From CAZNPL01 sp964574815 (GTDB lineage Bacteria; Planctomycetota; Phycisphaerae; UBA1845), in the NCBI GenBank assembly GCA_964574815.1, contig CAZNPL010000007.1:124001-188000 (forward strand): a stretch of DNA of 64,000 nucleotides. Reading direction: 5' to 3'. Below, piece by piece: positions 46,020-55,043 of this stretch; positions within the stretch are counted from its first letter, which is position 1, and every line of letters starts with the position of its first letter. A program made the translations under genes and the position numbers. The notes beneath the pieces were generated by a model. That model had not been told where the DNA came from. It worked only from the letters and a program-made list of their open reading frames with translations, and did no database searches.

Positions 46020-46084
46020 TCATCACCTCCAACAGGTTCACGATGGATCGCCTCGCCGTCGGGTGCACCACGGCCCCCCGCCAA

Positions 46085-46654
46085 TCAGTTCCGATCCAGC
46101 TTCTGGTTGAACCGATTCATGGTGGCTACCGGTCCGTTCTCAATCCAGCACGTCACGGCGTCGGCCGCCGTTTCGATCATCTCTTCGACCGCGGGCAACT
46201 CGGACTCGCTGAACCGCGACAGCACGTAGCCCGCCGACACCCGCCGCGGTGCATCAATGCCCAGCCGCAGCCGCGGAAACTCCGTGCTGCCGACGCGATC
46301 GATCACGCTCTGAAGCCCGTTGTGCCCGCCCCCCGACCCGCGCGATCGCATCCGAAGCTGACCCAGCGGCATCGCCGCATCATCCAGAATCACCAGCAGA
46401 TCCGCCGGCTGGCAGTCGTAGAACCGAACCGCCGGCCACACCGCCTGCCCGCTCTTGTTCATAAACGTCGTCGGCTTGAGCAACACGACCCGCTCCTCGC
46501 CGGACAGCCCGTCGCCGAACCATGCATGAAACTTTTCACGCGACATATCTATCCGCCATCGCCGCGCCAACCGGTCGACCACCGCGAACCCGAGATTGTG
46601 TCGAGTCCCCTCGTAGCGCTTGCCCGGGTTGCCCAGACCGACGATCAGCTTCAC
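46085..46654 (-). CDS. pth: Peptidyl-tRNA hydrolase
   Basis: Pth frees peptidyl-tRNAs that drop off ribosomes. The 189-residue product has LIVGLGNPGKRYEGTRHNLG, with N9 and catalytic H19. DDAAMPLGQLRMRSRGSGGG and HNGLQSV form the rest of the active site. It starts with GTG and follows rplY by 12 bases, a common pairing. Confidence 0.95.
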   Translation of the reverse strand: MKLIVGLGNPGKRYEGTRHNLGFAVVDRLARRWRIDMSREKFHAWFGDGLSGEERVVLLKPTTFMNKSGQAVWPAVRFYDCQPADLLVILDDAAMPLGQLRMRSRGSGGGHNGLQSVIDRVGSTEFPRLRLGIDAPRRVSAGYVLSRFSESELPAVEEMIETAADAVTCWIENGPVATMNRFNQKLDRN

Positions 46655-46666
46655 GGTGGCTCAGGC

Positions 46667-47323
46667 CTACGATCTCGACTCGCCCTCCGCCTCTTCGGGT
46701 TCTCCCTCTCGACCGATGCGCTCCGGCTCCGCCGGTCCTTGTTCACCTTCCTCCTCGCCAGGCACCTCCGGCTCGTGGATGGCCAACAGTTTCACGATAG
46801 CAATCTTCTCATCGGGATCGTCCAGCGCGACCACACCTTCCGGCAGCTCCAGATCCCGCACGCTCAAAAACTCGTCGACGCCGAGATCATTCACCGACGG
46901 CTGCAGCGTCTCGGGGATCTCGATGGCCAGACACTCCACAGTCACGGAATCCCGCAACTGTTCGAGGATGCCCCCCTCGTGGACGCCCTTGGGCGTTCCG
47001 CGAAGCTCGATGCCGACCTCGACGCGAACGCGTTCATCCATCCTCACCCGGGCCAGGTCGAAATGAATCGGGTCCTTCTGGAGGTGGTCGTACTGGACCT
47101 CCTTGATCAGGCACTGTTTGCTCTCGCCGTCCACCTGCACGCTCAACATGCGCGCTCCGCGGCTCAGGTGAAGCTGCATGTCGTGTGCGGATACCGAGAT
47201 CGGTTCCGGCGTTTCTTGGTGACCGTAAATGATGCCCGGCAATCTTCCATTTGCCCGCACGGACTGTGCGTGCCTGGATCCGGTCGAGCCTCTCCTCTCC
47301 GCCTGAATGGTCGGTATTTCCAT
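46667..47323 (-). CDS. rplY: 50S ribosomal protein bL25 (CTC/TL5 type)
   Basis: The 218-residue product is the long CTC form of bL25. The 5S-binding N-terminal domain includes SVRANGRLPGIIYGHQETPE. The C-terminal domain follows with GIELRGTPKGVHEGGILEQL and IEIPETLQPSVNDLGVDEFL. An acidic tail ends the protein (EEEGEQGPAEPERIG). It lies between prs and pth, as in many bacteria. Confidence 0.95.
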   Translation of the reverse strand: MEIPTIQAERRGSTGSRHAQSVRANGRLPGIIYGHQETPEPISVSAHDMQLHLSRGARMLSVQVDGESKQCLIKEVQYDHLQKDPIHFDLARVRMDERVRVEVGIELRGTPKGVHEGGILEQLRDSVTVECLAIEIPETLQPSVNDLGVDEFLSVRDLELPEGVVALDDPDEKIAIVKLLAIHEPEVPGEEEGEQGPAEPERIGREGEPEEAEGESRS

Positions 47324-47364
47324 CGCTGGACTACTCCACTGGCCGCCGCACCCGGCGGCGTTGA

Positions 47365-48360
47365 TCAGCTCTTATGGTTGAACTTCTCGAATAAAGCACT
47401 TACCGATTCGTGCAGGTGAATGCGCCGAATCGCTTCGCCAATAAGGTCAGAAACCGTGAGAACCGTCAGAGTCTTCAACGACTGGGCCGCCGCCTGCGGC
47501 ATCGGGATCGTGTCGGTAACGACAATATGCTGAAACTCCGCCTTTTTCAGTCGTTCCAGCGCCGGATCGGCGAATACGGCATGCGTGGCGCCGAGGCAGC
47601 AGGCGGCGGCTCCGTGTTCGCGTACGATTCGCGCCGCCTCCGTGGCGGTTCCCGCCGTCGTGATCATGTCATCGAAGATGAGCACCGTTCGCCCAACCAC
47701 ATCGCCGATGATGTGCACGGCCGTCGTCCTCGTGCCGCTGTCCCGCCGCTTGTCGATCACCGCCAGTTCTGCGCCGAGGATCGACGTGAAATCGTTCGCC
47801 TTCTTGATGTTTCCCGCGTCCGGCGACACGATCGTCGTGTTCTTGAGATTCAGGCTGGTATAGTAGCTGCACAATACCGGGGCGGCCGTAAGGTGGTCCA
47901 CCGGAATGTCGAAGAAGCCCTGGATCTGATCCGCGTGCAGGTCCATCGTCAGCACACGATCGACCCCGGCGCTGGCGATCATGTTGGCCACGAGTTTCGC
48001 GGTGATGGGCGTGCGTCCCTCGGTCTTTCGATCCTGACGAGCATAACCGAAGTAAGGAATGACCGCGGTGATGCGCTCCGCACTCGCCCGGCGCAGGCAA
48101 TCGATGAAGATCAGCAGTTGCATCAGATTGTCGTTGACCGGCGGACACGTGGACTGGACGATGAAGCAGTCGGTGCCGCGGACGTCGTCCTCGAGCTTCA
48201 TGATCTGCTCGCCGTCCGGAAACCGGTCGATCGAAGCCCGGCCCTGCCGTACTCCGATGCTCTCGCAGATCTTCTGCGTCAACTGCGGGTTGCTCGTGCC
48301 TGAAAAAACCCGAAGCTGATCGAGATCTTTGTCCAAATCTCGGTGCCGGTTAACCATCAT
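47365..48360 (-). CDS. prs: Ribose-phosphate pyrophosphokinase
   Basis: Prs makes PRPP for nucleotide, His and Trp synthesis. The 331-residue protein has LRVFSGTSNPQLTQKICESI at the start and the catalytic region VIPYFGYARQDRKTEGRTPI. MDLHADQIQGFFDIPVDHL and the PRPP loop VLIFDDMITTAGTATEAA follow. The start at 48360 overlaps the glmU stop (ATGA); a second ATG follows immediately. Confidence 0.96.
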   Translation of the reverse strand: MMVNRHRDLDKDLDQLRVFSGTSNPQLTQKICESIGVRQGRASIDRFPDGEQIMKLEDDVRGTDCFIVQSTCPPVNDNLMQLLIFIDCLRRASAERITAVIPYFGYARQDRKTEGRTPITAKLVANMIASAGVDRVLTMDLHADQIQGFFDIPVDHLTAAPVLCSYYTSLNLKNTTIVSPDAGNIKKANDFTSILGAELAVIDKRRDSGTRTTAVHIIGDVVGRTVLIFDDMITTAGTATEAARIVREHGAAACCLGATHAVFADPALERLKKAEFQHIVVTDTIPMPQAAAQSLKTLTVLTVSDLIGEAIRRIHLHESVSALFEKFNHKS

Positions 48361-49331
48361 GACATTGTCGCTTTCACCAGGGGCGCATGGCGTACGACAG
48401 CGCCGGAGGGCACGGGTTCGTCCTCCGTGACGTGAGCAAACGGACCGATGTGACATCCCTGCCCGATCCGCGATCCGCGACCGACATACGTAAACGGATG
48501 GATTACCGTCTCGACGCCGATTTCGCAACCGACTTCGATCCAGGTCTTCGCAGGATCCACGATCGTGATGCCATGATCCATCCACCCCTCCTGGATCCGC
48601 TGCTGCATCAGCGCGTTGATCCGGGCCAGATCAGCGCGGGAATTAATCCCCTCGGCATCCTGCGGGTCCACGGCAGACAGAGCGCCCGCCCCGTGACCGT
48701 CGGCAATCATGATCCGAACGGCGTCGGTGATGTAATACTCGCCTTTGGCATTATCCGGCCTGATGCGCTGCAGCGCGTCAAGCATCCCCCTGCAATCAAA
48801 GCAGTAGTAACTGATGTTGACTTCCCGGATGGCCCGCTGCTCGGGCGTGGCGTCACTTTCCTCGACGATGTCACGAAGCCGACCCGACTGGTCACGGACG
48901 ATCCTCCCGTACCCCGTCGGGTCATCGAACACCGAGGTGGCCAGCGTGACCCCGTTTCCAGCCCGCGAATGTTCCTCACCGATCATGCCGAGCGTCTCGG
49001 CGCGCAGAAGCGGCATGTCGCCGGCGATTACGAATACAGGGCCATCAAAGTCGGACAACATCGGCTCGCACATCAGAGCGGCGTGGCCGGTGCCCTTCTG
49101 CTCGGCCTGATCGACCCAGGTAATCCGGGATTCATGCGAAAAAGCGTCTTTCACAGCGTCCTTGCCGTACCCGACCACCACAAGGAGATTGGGAACGCCG
49201 GCCTCCCGGCAGGCGGCGAGCACGTGCGCCAGCATCGGGCGGCCGCACACGTCGTGCAGCACCTTCGGCATGTCGCTCTTCATCCGCGTGCTCTTTCCGG
49301 CGGCGAGTATGATGGCGGTCGGCGCGCTCAT
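48357..49331 (-). CDS. glmU: UDP-GlcNAc pyrophosphorylase, short GlmU
   Basis: The N-terminal domain is the uridyltransferase of GlmU, which makes UDP-GlcNAc. It has AIILAAGKSTRMKSDMPKVL, AEQKGTGHAALMCEPML, IAGDMPLLRAETL and GEYYITDAVRIMIADGHG. At 324 residues the protein is about 130 shorter than E. coli GlmU (456). Only the first beta-helix coils remain (WIEVGCEIGVETVIHPFTYV, SRIGQGCHIGPFAHV). The catalytic acetyltransferase part and C-terminal arm are missing, so glucosamine-1-phosphate acetylation must occur elsewhere or otherwise. The start at 49331 is set by the conserved first strand; the ribosome site is weak. Confidence 0.9.
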   Translation of the reverse strand: MSAPTAIILAAGKSTRMKSDMPKVLHDVCGRPMLAHVLAACREAGVPNLLVVVGYGKDAVKDAFSHESRITWVDQAEQKGTGHAALMCEPMLSDFDGPVFVIAGDMPLLRAETLGMIGEEHSRAGNGVTLATSVFDDPTGYGRIVRDQSGRLRDIVEESDATPEQRAIREVNISYYCFDCRGMLDALQRIRPDNAKGEYYITDAVRIMIADGHGAGALSAVDPQDAEGINSRADLARINALMQQRIQEGWMDHGITIVDPAKTWIEVGCEIGVETVIHPFTYVGRGSRIGQGCHIGPFAHVTEDEPVPSGAVVRHAPLVKATMS

Positions 49332-49458
49332 CGCGATGTCGTCAATCTCCGCTGCGTCCCGTTCTCCGGCGGATCTGCGATCGCGCTCTTTCTTGAATCC
49401 GCACAACCATTCCCGCTTTGTAGCCGTCCGTCGGAGGGGCGGACCGGCCGCTCCGGGA

Positions 49459-49530
49459 CTACCCGGCCAGGACTCGAACCTGGAATACCAAGACCAAAAC
49501 CTGGTGTGTTACCGATTACACCACCGGGTA
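49459..49530 (-). tRNA. tRNA-Gln (anticodon TTG)
   Basis: A 72-base cloverleaf is readable on the minus strand. The acceptor arm TACCCGG pairs with CCGGGTA. The anticodon stem CCAGG/CTTGG encloses TTTTGGT, giving anticodon TTG. The T arm is CCAGG-TTCGAGT-CCTGG. The discriminator is G, and CCA is not encoded. It lies about 130 bases before the glmU start and may be transcribed with the glmU-prs block. Confidence 0.95.
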
Positions 49531-50313
49531 AAAACACCGTTCTCGGACACGGCAAAAGACGCATGATCCGAACTCAAAACTCCAACAGGAAGCGGCTCGC
49601 ACCGGCACGCCTCAATCACGAAAACAGCGCCTTCGGCCAACGCTTCCACTACGACAACACGAGTCTGATTACCTGAACAAGCCACGTGAAGGGAGTCGCA
49701 GGTGTGCCACTGCGAATGAGCAGTGAGGCTGCGACGATGCCCATCCCACTGCTTGAGCGCAGTGGACGCGGCGACCCCGGCCAGCCGGGGCCCGGATCTG
49801 AGGCTCGAGCCTTCCGCCGCGATGAGGAAGTCCCGCTGTCACGTCTCGGCCCCCGCACCATCAGCCTTTGACCGCCCTCGCAGCCAAAGCCCGCCGACGA
49901 TGCACTTACACCTCACGGGCTCCAACGGACCGCCCCGTTTACTCCGGGATTGTTCATACGCCCGTCACATGAATCGATGTCACGGGCGGAATTCAGACAC
50001 CCTACCGATCTACGAACAATGTGTCAACGTGGTACCCACGAACACCAACTGCCAGCATCAAGGGTAACGCTGCCCCAACCACCGGGCAAGCATATTTTAG
50101 GAAAAAGTTCGGTTAATGTGTTGCGTGGGAGGAAGCTGAGTCCACGTCGGCCCGGCCCTGAATACGGGGGCGCGACGCGATGCTACTGTTCGGATCCCGA
50201 ATGCGCCCTGTGAAAAAGGCCCGGCCAGCCCACCCGTTCGCCCAGCGGACAAACGGCACTTGGCTTGGCCGGCCCAGATCTCGAGTCTGGATCAGTTGCC
50301 CCTCGAACGCCCG
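49531..50313. other. Non-coding spacer with three hairpins
   Basis: No gene is supported over about 780 bases. Three inverted repeats lie close together: CACTGC/GCAGTG (49708-49713 with 49720-49725), CCACTGC/GCAGTGG (49746-49752 with 49759-49765), and CCCCGG/CCGGGG (49775-49780 with 49785-49790). The first two share the same stem sequence. This separates the housekeeping block from the accessory region. Confidence 0.65.
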
Positions 50314-52857
50314 TCAAAACTCCGACGTCGACGTGCCGATCACGAACGCCTCCAGGGGCGTGATGCCCGATAGGGTTCCGTCGCTGGCGACGGTAAACTC
50401 CACGACCCGCCAGATGCCCAGGCCACCGTCACCTGCCGCATCCTCGACCGTGTACTGCGCGAATTGCGCGCCGCCGGCAAAGAGCGTGATTACTCCACCT
50501 GACGCGCCGAAACCGGCGTCACCGCTGAAGTTGTGGACCCAGACGTGGTAGTCGCCCGGCACGTAGGTACCGCCCGCGATCGGTGAGATCGTCACCGTTT
50601 CAGGGCCGAACGACGAGACGTCATCCAGGTCCAGCGACGCATGAGCCACCGGTCTCAGGTCGTAAAACGCGACATGGAAGCGCCCGCCGCTTCCATCCGG
50701 CCCGGACACATGGAGATCGAGATCGCGAGGCGCGCTGTCCCAGCTCAGCACGACTGCGACGCCGTCCCCGCCGCCGCCGATGGCCAATAGGCCGATCGAC
50801 TTCTCGGTCGTCTCGCCCGCAACGACAGTCACGGGTACGCTGGCCGGAACATAGCCCGCAAGGCTTGCACTGAGCGTCCAGTCTCCCTCAGGCGCTGGAT
50901 CAATCGTAAATTCGCCGGACGCGTTCGCTGTCGCTCCGGACTGGGTTCCCACAACGATCACCTCGACACCCGACAGCGGCAGCCCCGTCTGAGCGTTGAC
51001 CACCTCCCCGATGATGGTCCCGGCGGCATAAAGCTCCACCCTGGCGTCGGCGATCGCTCCCACAGCGACCGTCACAGAGTCGGAACCGGGAACGTACCCG
51101 TTCAACGACGCCGTCAGCGTGTACGCGCCTGCGGACAACTCGTTGAAGCTGAAGCCGCCCGCGCCGTCCGTGATCGTTCCGGCGCCGGTCTCTGCGACCG
51201 TAACCTGGGCATTCGGCAGTGGGTCACCGGTCACTGCGTTCACCACAATGCCCGATACCGAACCAAACTCCTCCGGATCGCCCGTATCCCCGTCCGGGTC
51301 GTCGGTCGGGGTTTCACTGAGATCCTCCGGCGATCCTGCCGGCCCGACCAACGTGAGCGCCGGGATGCTCTGCGCCGCCCAATCCGGCGAGTTGATCGCG
51401 TCCGGGCGGGCGCCGAGAACGCCGTCTTCCGCCATGGCCAAGTCGATCCGGGTCAGATGGCCGGGCGACTCGAGTTCGACCGACACGCCATAAACGTGCG
51501 CCGTATAGACGCCCTCCGAGTCGACAGCGGAATCGAAACTGTAGAGAGCGCTCGGTCGAGTATGACGAACACCGCCAAGCAACGTGTCGTGTTCGGATCG
51601 CTCATAGGACCACTCCGCAGTGTTGCCGCCGAGAATCAGCGGCACAACCTGAGCGCTTTGGCCCCCGAAAAAACTGAGCGTCAACTCGGCGACAACGGTG
51701 TCGTCCGGCAGATCGGGCACCCAGGCGCTGTAGGTTGCAAAATGGATCTCTTGCACAGCCTGCAGGCCGAGGGTCTCCAGGTTCACAACCAGGCTGTCGT
51801 CACCGGCAGGCAGCGGAGCCGCGTCGGTTGCCGCATTGAGCACGCCGACGACACCGTAGTCCACACCGCCATATTCGTTCGTGGGCGTCGCCGGCACGGC
51901 GACGCCGTGCACCGAGTTGACGGGGACCTGGATGGTTTCAGAATCCTGGGTGCCGTCGTTCGCTTCGGGCGAGCCTTGCTCGGCAACGCACGTGAACGCC
52001 GTGCCGGACCACTCCACGGTGGCCACATAGTTGGTTCCCTCGATGTCCGGACACCCTGCCGTATCCACCATCCCCAGCGAGGTCGTGCCCGCGCGAATCT
52101 CGACGGCCGTCCCCGGCACATCGCCGGCGACCGTCACAATTCGCGTCCCGCCTGGAGGAATGAGGTTGGCGGCGTTGAAGAGTTCCCCGGGAGCCAACAG
52201 CTCGATGCTCTCAGCGCTGTTGTTCTGCAAGACGAAGGTTGGCCGGCTCTCGCCGCCGTCGAACGTCAGGACGAAGTCCTCGAGCGTCAGCTGCCCGTCA
52301 AAATCCGCCGTCACCTTGGCACAGACCGTGACATCGTTTCCTGCGATCGTGGTCAGCGCCGCCTGGCTCAACGGTTGTACTTCGTTCCTCACGCTTGCGA
52401 TCCCCGTCATCAATCGCAGTTGATACTCGGCGATCGGATCCTGCCCCGCGCATGCCGCGGGTGCGCTGCCTGGCACGATCGAAATGCCCACCGTCGCGCT
52501 GCCCGTCAATGGAAGCGCCTGCCCGACGAGCCCCTTTTTGGGGCTACCGGCGGAAGCAATCGCGACGCTTGAACTGAGCAGACCCATCACGCCGGTCTCG
52601 GGCGTCTCGGCCGGCACGCCGTCGAACAGCCGCACGCTCGTCGACGCATCCGCAGCCTCTCCGGCGACCACGTCGATCACACCGGCATCGCCGAACGGGA
52701 TCGTAAAGGTCTTGCCTCGGATGCTCACCAACTCGTCCGAGGAACCCCCGGATGGGCCGCCGGGCGACAGCGTGCCGGCCTGCCCACAGCCGCCGACAAG
52801 AGGCATCGATACCAGGCACATCATACCGCACGCGATCGGTCTCAGAGTTGTCCGCAT
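50314..52857 (-). CDS. Lipoprotein with carboxypeptidase-regulatory-like repeats and YfaP-like domain
   Basis: The 847-residue product starts with a lipoprotein signal; the lipobox is LVGGC near residue 24. The first 500 residues are not recognised and look like beta-rich extracytoplasmic domains. Two adjacent carboxypeptidase-regulatory-like (beta-sandwich) repeats follow. One starts GSVSGIVVNAVTGDPLPNAQ and the other GTIIGEVVNAQTGLPLSGVE, each ending in (N/A)GYVP. The last 130 residues resemble the DUF2135/YfaP fold (LSWDSAPRDLDLHVSGPDG, then GDYHVWVHNFSGD). Such proteins usually act at the cell surface. ATG at 52857 is set by the lipobox. The role is unknown. It is co-directed with the VgrG island but 310 bases away. 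Confidence 0.8.
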   Translation of the reverse strand: MRTTLRPIACGMMCLVSMPLVGGCGQAGTLSPGGPSGGSSDELVSIRGKTFTIPFGDAGVIDVVAGEAADASTSVRLFDGVPAETPETGVMGLLSSSVAIASAGSPKKGLVGQALPLTGSATVGISIVPGSAPAACAGQDPIAEYQLRLMTGIASVRNEVQPLSQAALTTIAGNDVTVCAKVTADFDGQLTLEDFVLTFDGGESRPTFVLQNNSAESIELLAPGELFNAANLIPPGGTRIVTVAGDVPGTAVEIRAGTTSLGMVDTAGCPDIEGTNYVATVEWSGTAFTCVAEQGSPEANDGTQDSETIQVPVNSVHGVAVPATPTNEYGGVDYGVVGVLNAATDAAPLPAGDDSLVVNLETLGLQAVQEIHFATYSAWVPDLPDDTVVAELTLSFFGGQSAQVVPLILGGNTAEWSYERSEHDTLLGGVRHTRPSALYSFDSAVDSEGVYTAHVYGVSVELESPGHLTRIDLAMAEDGVLGARPDAINSPDWAAQSIPALTLVGPAGSPEDLSETPTDDPDGDTGDPEEFGSVSGIVVNAVTGDPLPNAQVTVAETGAGTITDGAGGFSFNELSAGAYTLTASLNGYVPGSDSVTVAVGAIADARVELYAAGTIIGEVVNAQTGLPLSGVEVIVVGTQSGATANASGEFTIDPAPEGDWTLSASLAGYVPASVPVTVVAGETTEKSIGLLAIGGGGDGVAVVLSWDSAPRDLDLHVSGPDGSGGRFHVAFYDLRPVAHASLDLDDVSSFGPETVTISPIAGGTYVPGDYHVWVHNFSGDAGFGASGGVITLFAGGAQFAQYTVEDAAGDGGLGIWRVVEFTVASDGTLSGITPLEAFVIGTSTSEF

Positions 52858-53166
52858 GGCACCCGCTTTCAAATGATCAAGCCCGAAAGGTCCCAGTAAC
52901 ACACTCAGCCGTCCAAGAGGGATTGAACCCAGACCGGTTGCCCGCACCAACGGAGCTTGGTCCGCGGTCGTAGTATCGACCGAAACGGCCGCGCAGAGTG
53001 GTTAACTTGACAGGCGGTTCGGAGCCGATCGCACCGGCTCGAAAGGTGTGAATATCGGTCCTTGTCGGGGGTCTGTTCGTGCGCCGCCCCGCGCCAGGAC
53101 GCGTTGCATTTGAGAAGAGACACCGGTGCCGTGGTCGCGGCCGGCCCGGTCCCCGCAGTCCAGCGA
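52858..53166. other. Spacer between PAAR gene and lipoprotein gene
   Basis: These 309 bases show no supported gene and no clear terminator or promoter. They probably separate the VgrG island from the lipoprotein gene. Confidence 0.5.
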
Positions 53167-53454
53167 CTATCCAATCAGAACGGTCGGCTCACCCTTGATG
53201 ATCGTGTCGGGCGGACCGGTGCACGTGGCCATATCCCCCATGCGGGCAGCCGGCAGCATATTGATGAGCACCGTCGTGCTCCCCGGCGGCAGAATAGGCC
53301 CGCCAACGTGCGGGACCACACCGGTCACCATCGGGCAGGTGTGCATGTCACTGACCCGCGCCGCCGGTTGATTCCCGATAAGCACAGTCGGTTCGCCTTT
53401 GACAATGACGCCACCGTGGGCTGTGTTGTCTCCCATGCGTGCGGCCGGTTGCAC
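53167..53454 (-). CDS. PAAR-repeat spike protein
   Basis: The 95-residue product is a PAAR protein. PAAR-type repeats occur at PAARMGDNTAHGG, PAARVSDMHTC and PAARMGDMATCTGPP. KGEPTVLIG occurs at both ends. PAAR proteins form the sharp tip on VgrG trimers in type VI secretion and related contractile systems, and often carry or recruit effectors. It starts with GTG and has AAGGAAGG seven bases upstream. It lies 24 bases after the secreted protein gene, at the promoter-distal end of the island. Confidence 0.92.
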   Translation of the reverse strand: MQPAARMGDNTAHGGVIVKGEPTVLIGNQPAARVSDMHTCPMVTGVVPHVGGPILPPGSTTVLINMLPAARMGDMATCTGPPDTIIKGEPTVLIG

Positions 53455-53477
53455 CTTGAGTCCTTCCTTTCACTTCT

Positions 53478-55043
53478 TCACTGTGGCCGGGCCAGGCGAA
53501 AGCCTCGCCCGTCGCGGGCCGCCGAAAACATGATCACCGGATCGTCGCCCCGCCGGAAAATGATGTCACCTGGCAGTTCGAACGCCGCGACCTCTCCGGT
53601 CAACGGCTTCACCTCGCCGGATGGGGCACAGAAATACCACACCGGCTGTTTCTCGTCAGACAGAATCAATGCGAACGGAGAGCCGCTCGCGTTGACCCTC
53701 GTCACGGCCTTGTCGATTCCGGCCCCTGGCGGCATCTGAATCGAGACCGTCTCGGTGGCCATGAATCTCCCCGTAGCCAACGTCCATTTACGAAACTCGT
53801 AGACCTTGTCGGCCGACTCGATCAGGACCGCGCCGACAATCACATCCTCCGGCGTCAGCAGCAGATCTGCGGCGACGTACTTGCCCGGAAACCGCGCCGC
53901 CTCCTCGAACTTGGCCAGCGGCTTCGACGGCGACCAATCGGCCCTGCGCAAAACGACCTCGGCCTTGTCGGGCGCGGCGGTAAACGTGCGCCGGCTACCC
54001 TTCGAAAGATACGCCGTCTTTCCCCACGAGAGCGCCGGGCCGTCGTAAGCCGCAGCCTGACCCACTTTCGGCTTCCCAGTTGCGCTGATTTGCGCGACGC
54101 AGAATTGCCCGCCGTTACCGCCGGGGTTGCCGCGATGAAGCACCACCGCCGCCCCGGGCACTGCCTCGTCGGCCGACGGCGGACTCTGCAACACGGGCGG
54201 AATGATACCGTAGCCCTCCTCATCCAGTCCGCCCGACTCCGCGGCGAACGCCTCCTCCCCCCGGTGCAGCGAATAATACAGCCGCTTGCCATCCACCCAC
54301 GCGATCCATTGGGCGTACGGCGGCTCATTCGGCGGAACCGACACGACCGGCTCGATTACGGCGCCGACGTCCTCCACGTGCGTCGATTGCGTCAACTGCG
54401 GCTTACCGGTCGTGCCGATCGTCGAAAGCCAGACGTCGTACTTGCCCTTCTCGGGGTCGAGATTGTTCAGCCACGCGACCATGTAGAGTGGACCAGAACC
54501 GCCCCGAGCGGTGGCCACGTGCACTTTCCGAGGCCTCGCCGGCATCACCTCGATGGTGACGGGGGACGACACGGCCTCCGCCGTTCCCCCGTTCCAGGCG
54601 TAATGAGCCTGAACCGTGTAGGTGCCGGGCCCGGGAAACTCGAAGAAGTCCGAGAGGAAGTATGACTTCTTCATCGATTCGCCGTCGGAGAGGTTGATGG
54701 GGAATGCCGGCATTAAGTCGTTCGGGTCGCGGTCCTGGAACTTGCGTACCTCACCGGAGGTCGGGTTTGTCACGATCAGGTTGACGCCCCCGTCGTAATT
54801 GTCGGGATTGATGTTCGAGATGGTGCGTCCGCTCTGATTCGACAGCTCGGCCTTGAAGGACGTTGACTCCTGAAAAAGCAGCTTGGTCTTGTCGAACTTC
54901 AGACTCGCGGTGACAGACATGGTCGGCTCCTCTGCAATCGCTTGGCAGTTAGACCAGAGTAAGACGCCGATTGCGAGCGTCAGAATCCACAGGTGTCGGC
55001 TTCCTTTCAGCATCCGGCAACGCCTCCGCATCGCCTCTCTCAT
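53478..55043 (-). CDS. Secreted beta-rich protein, candidate immunity/partner protein
   Basis: The 521-residue product begins with a signal peptide (LWILTLAIGVLLWSNCQAIA, cleavage probably before EEP). An Ig-like domain (about 45-170) follows, with FQESTSFKAELSNQSGRTIS and FPGPGTYTVQAHYAWNGG. The rest looks like repeated beta segments, possibly a propeller (VATARGGSGPLYMVAWLN, YAQWIAWVDGKRLYYSLHRG). It is not a family I recognise. Its ATG overlaps the stop of the peptidase-like gene by one base (TAATG), so the two are coupled. Periplasmic immunity proteins for cell-wall effectors have this kind of placement and signal peptide, but that role is inferred only. Confidence 0.75.
   Translation of the reverse strand: MREAMRRRCRMLKGSRHLWILTLAIGVLLWSNCQAIAEEPTMSVTASLKFDKTKLLFQESTSFKAELSNQSGRTISNINPDNYDGGVNLIVTNPTSGEVRKFQDRDPNDLMPAFPINLSDGESMKKSYFLSDFFEFPGPGTYTVQAHYAWNGGTAEAVSSPVTIEVMPARPRKVHVATARGGSGPLYMVAWLNNLDPEKGKYDVWLSTIGTTGKPQLTQSTHVEDVGAVIEPVVSVPPNEPPYAQWIAWVDGKRLYYSLHRGEEAFAAESGGLDEEGYGIIPPVLQSPPSADEAVPGAAVVLHRGNPGGNGGQFCVAQISATGKPKVGQAAAYDGPALSWGKTAYLSKGSRRTFTAAPDKAEVVLRRADWSPSKPLAKFEEAARFPGKYVAADLLLTPEDVIVGAVLIESADKVYEFRKWTLATGRFMATETVSIQMPPGAGIDKAVTRVNASGSPFALILSDEKQPVWYFCAPSGEVKPLTGEVAAFELPGDIIFRRGDDPVIMFSAARDGRGFRLARPQ

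Noticed and set aside
49649..49861. Short frames in the spacer after tRNA-Gln
   Set aside because: They have no ribosome sites or family features, and they cross the hairpin cluster.
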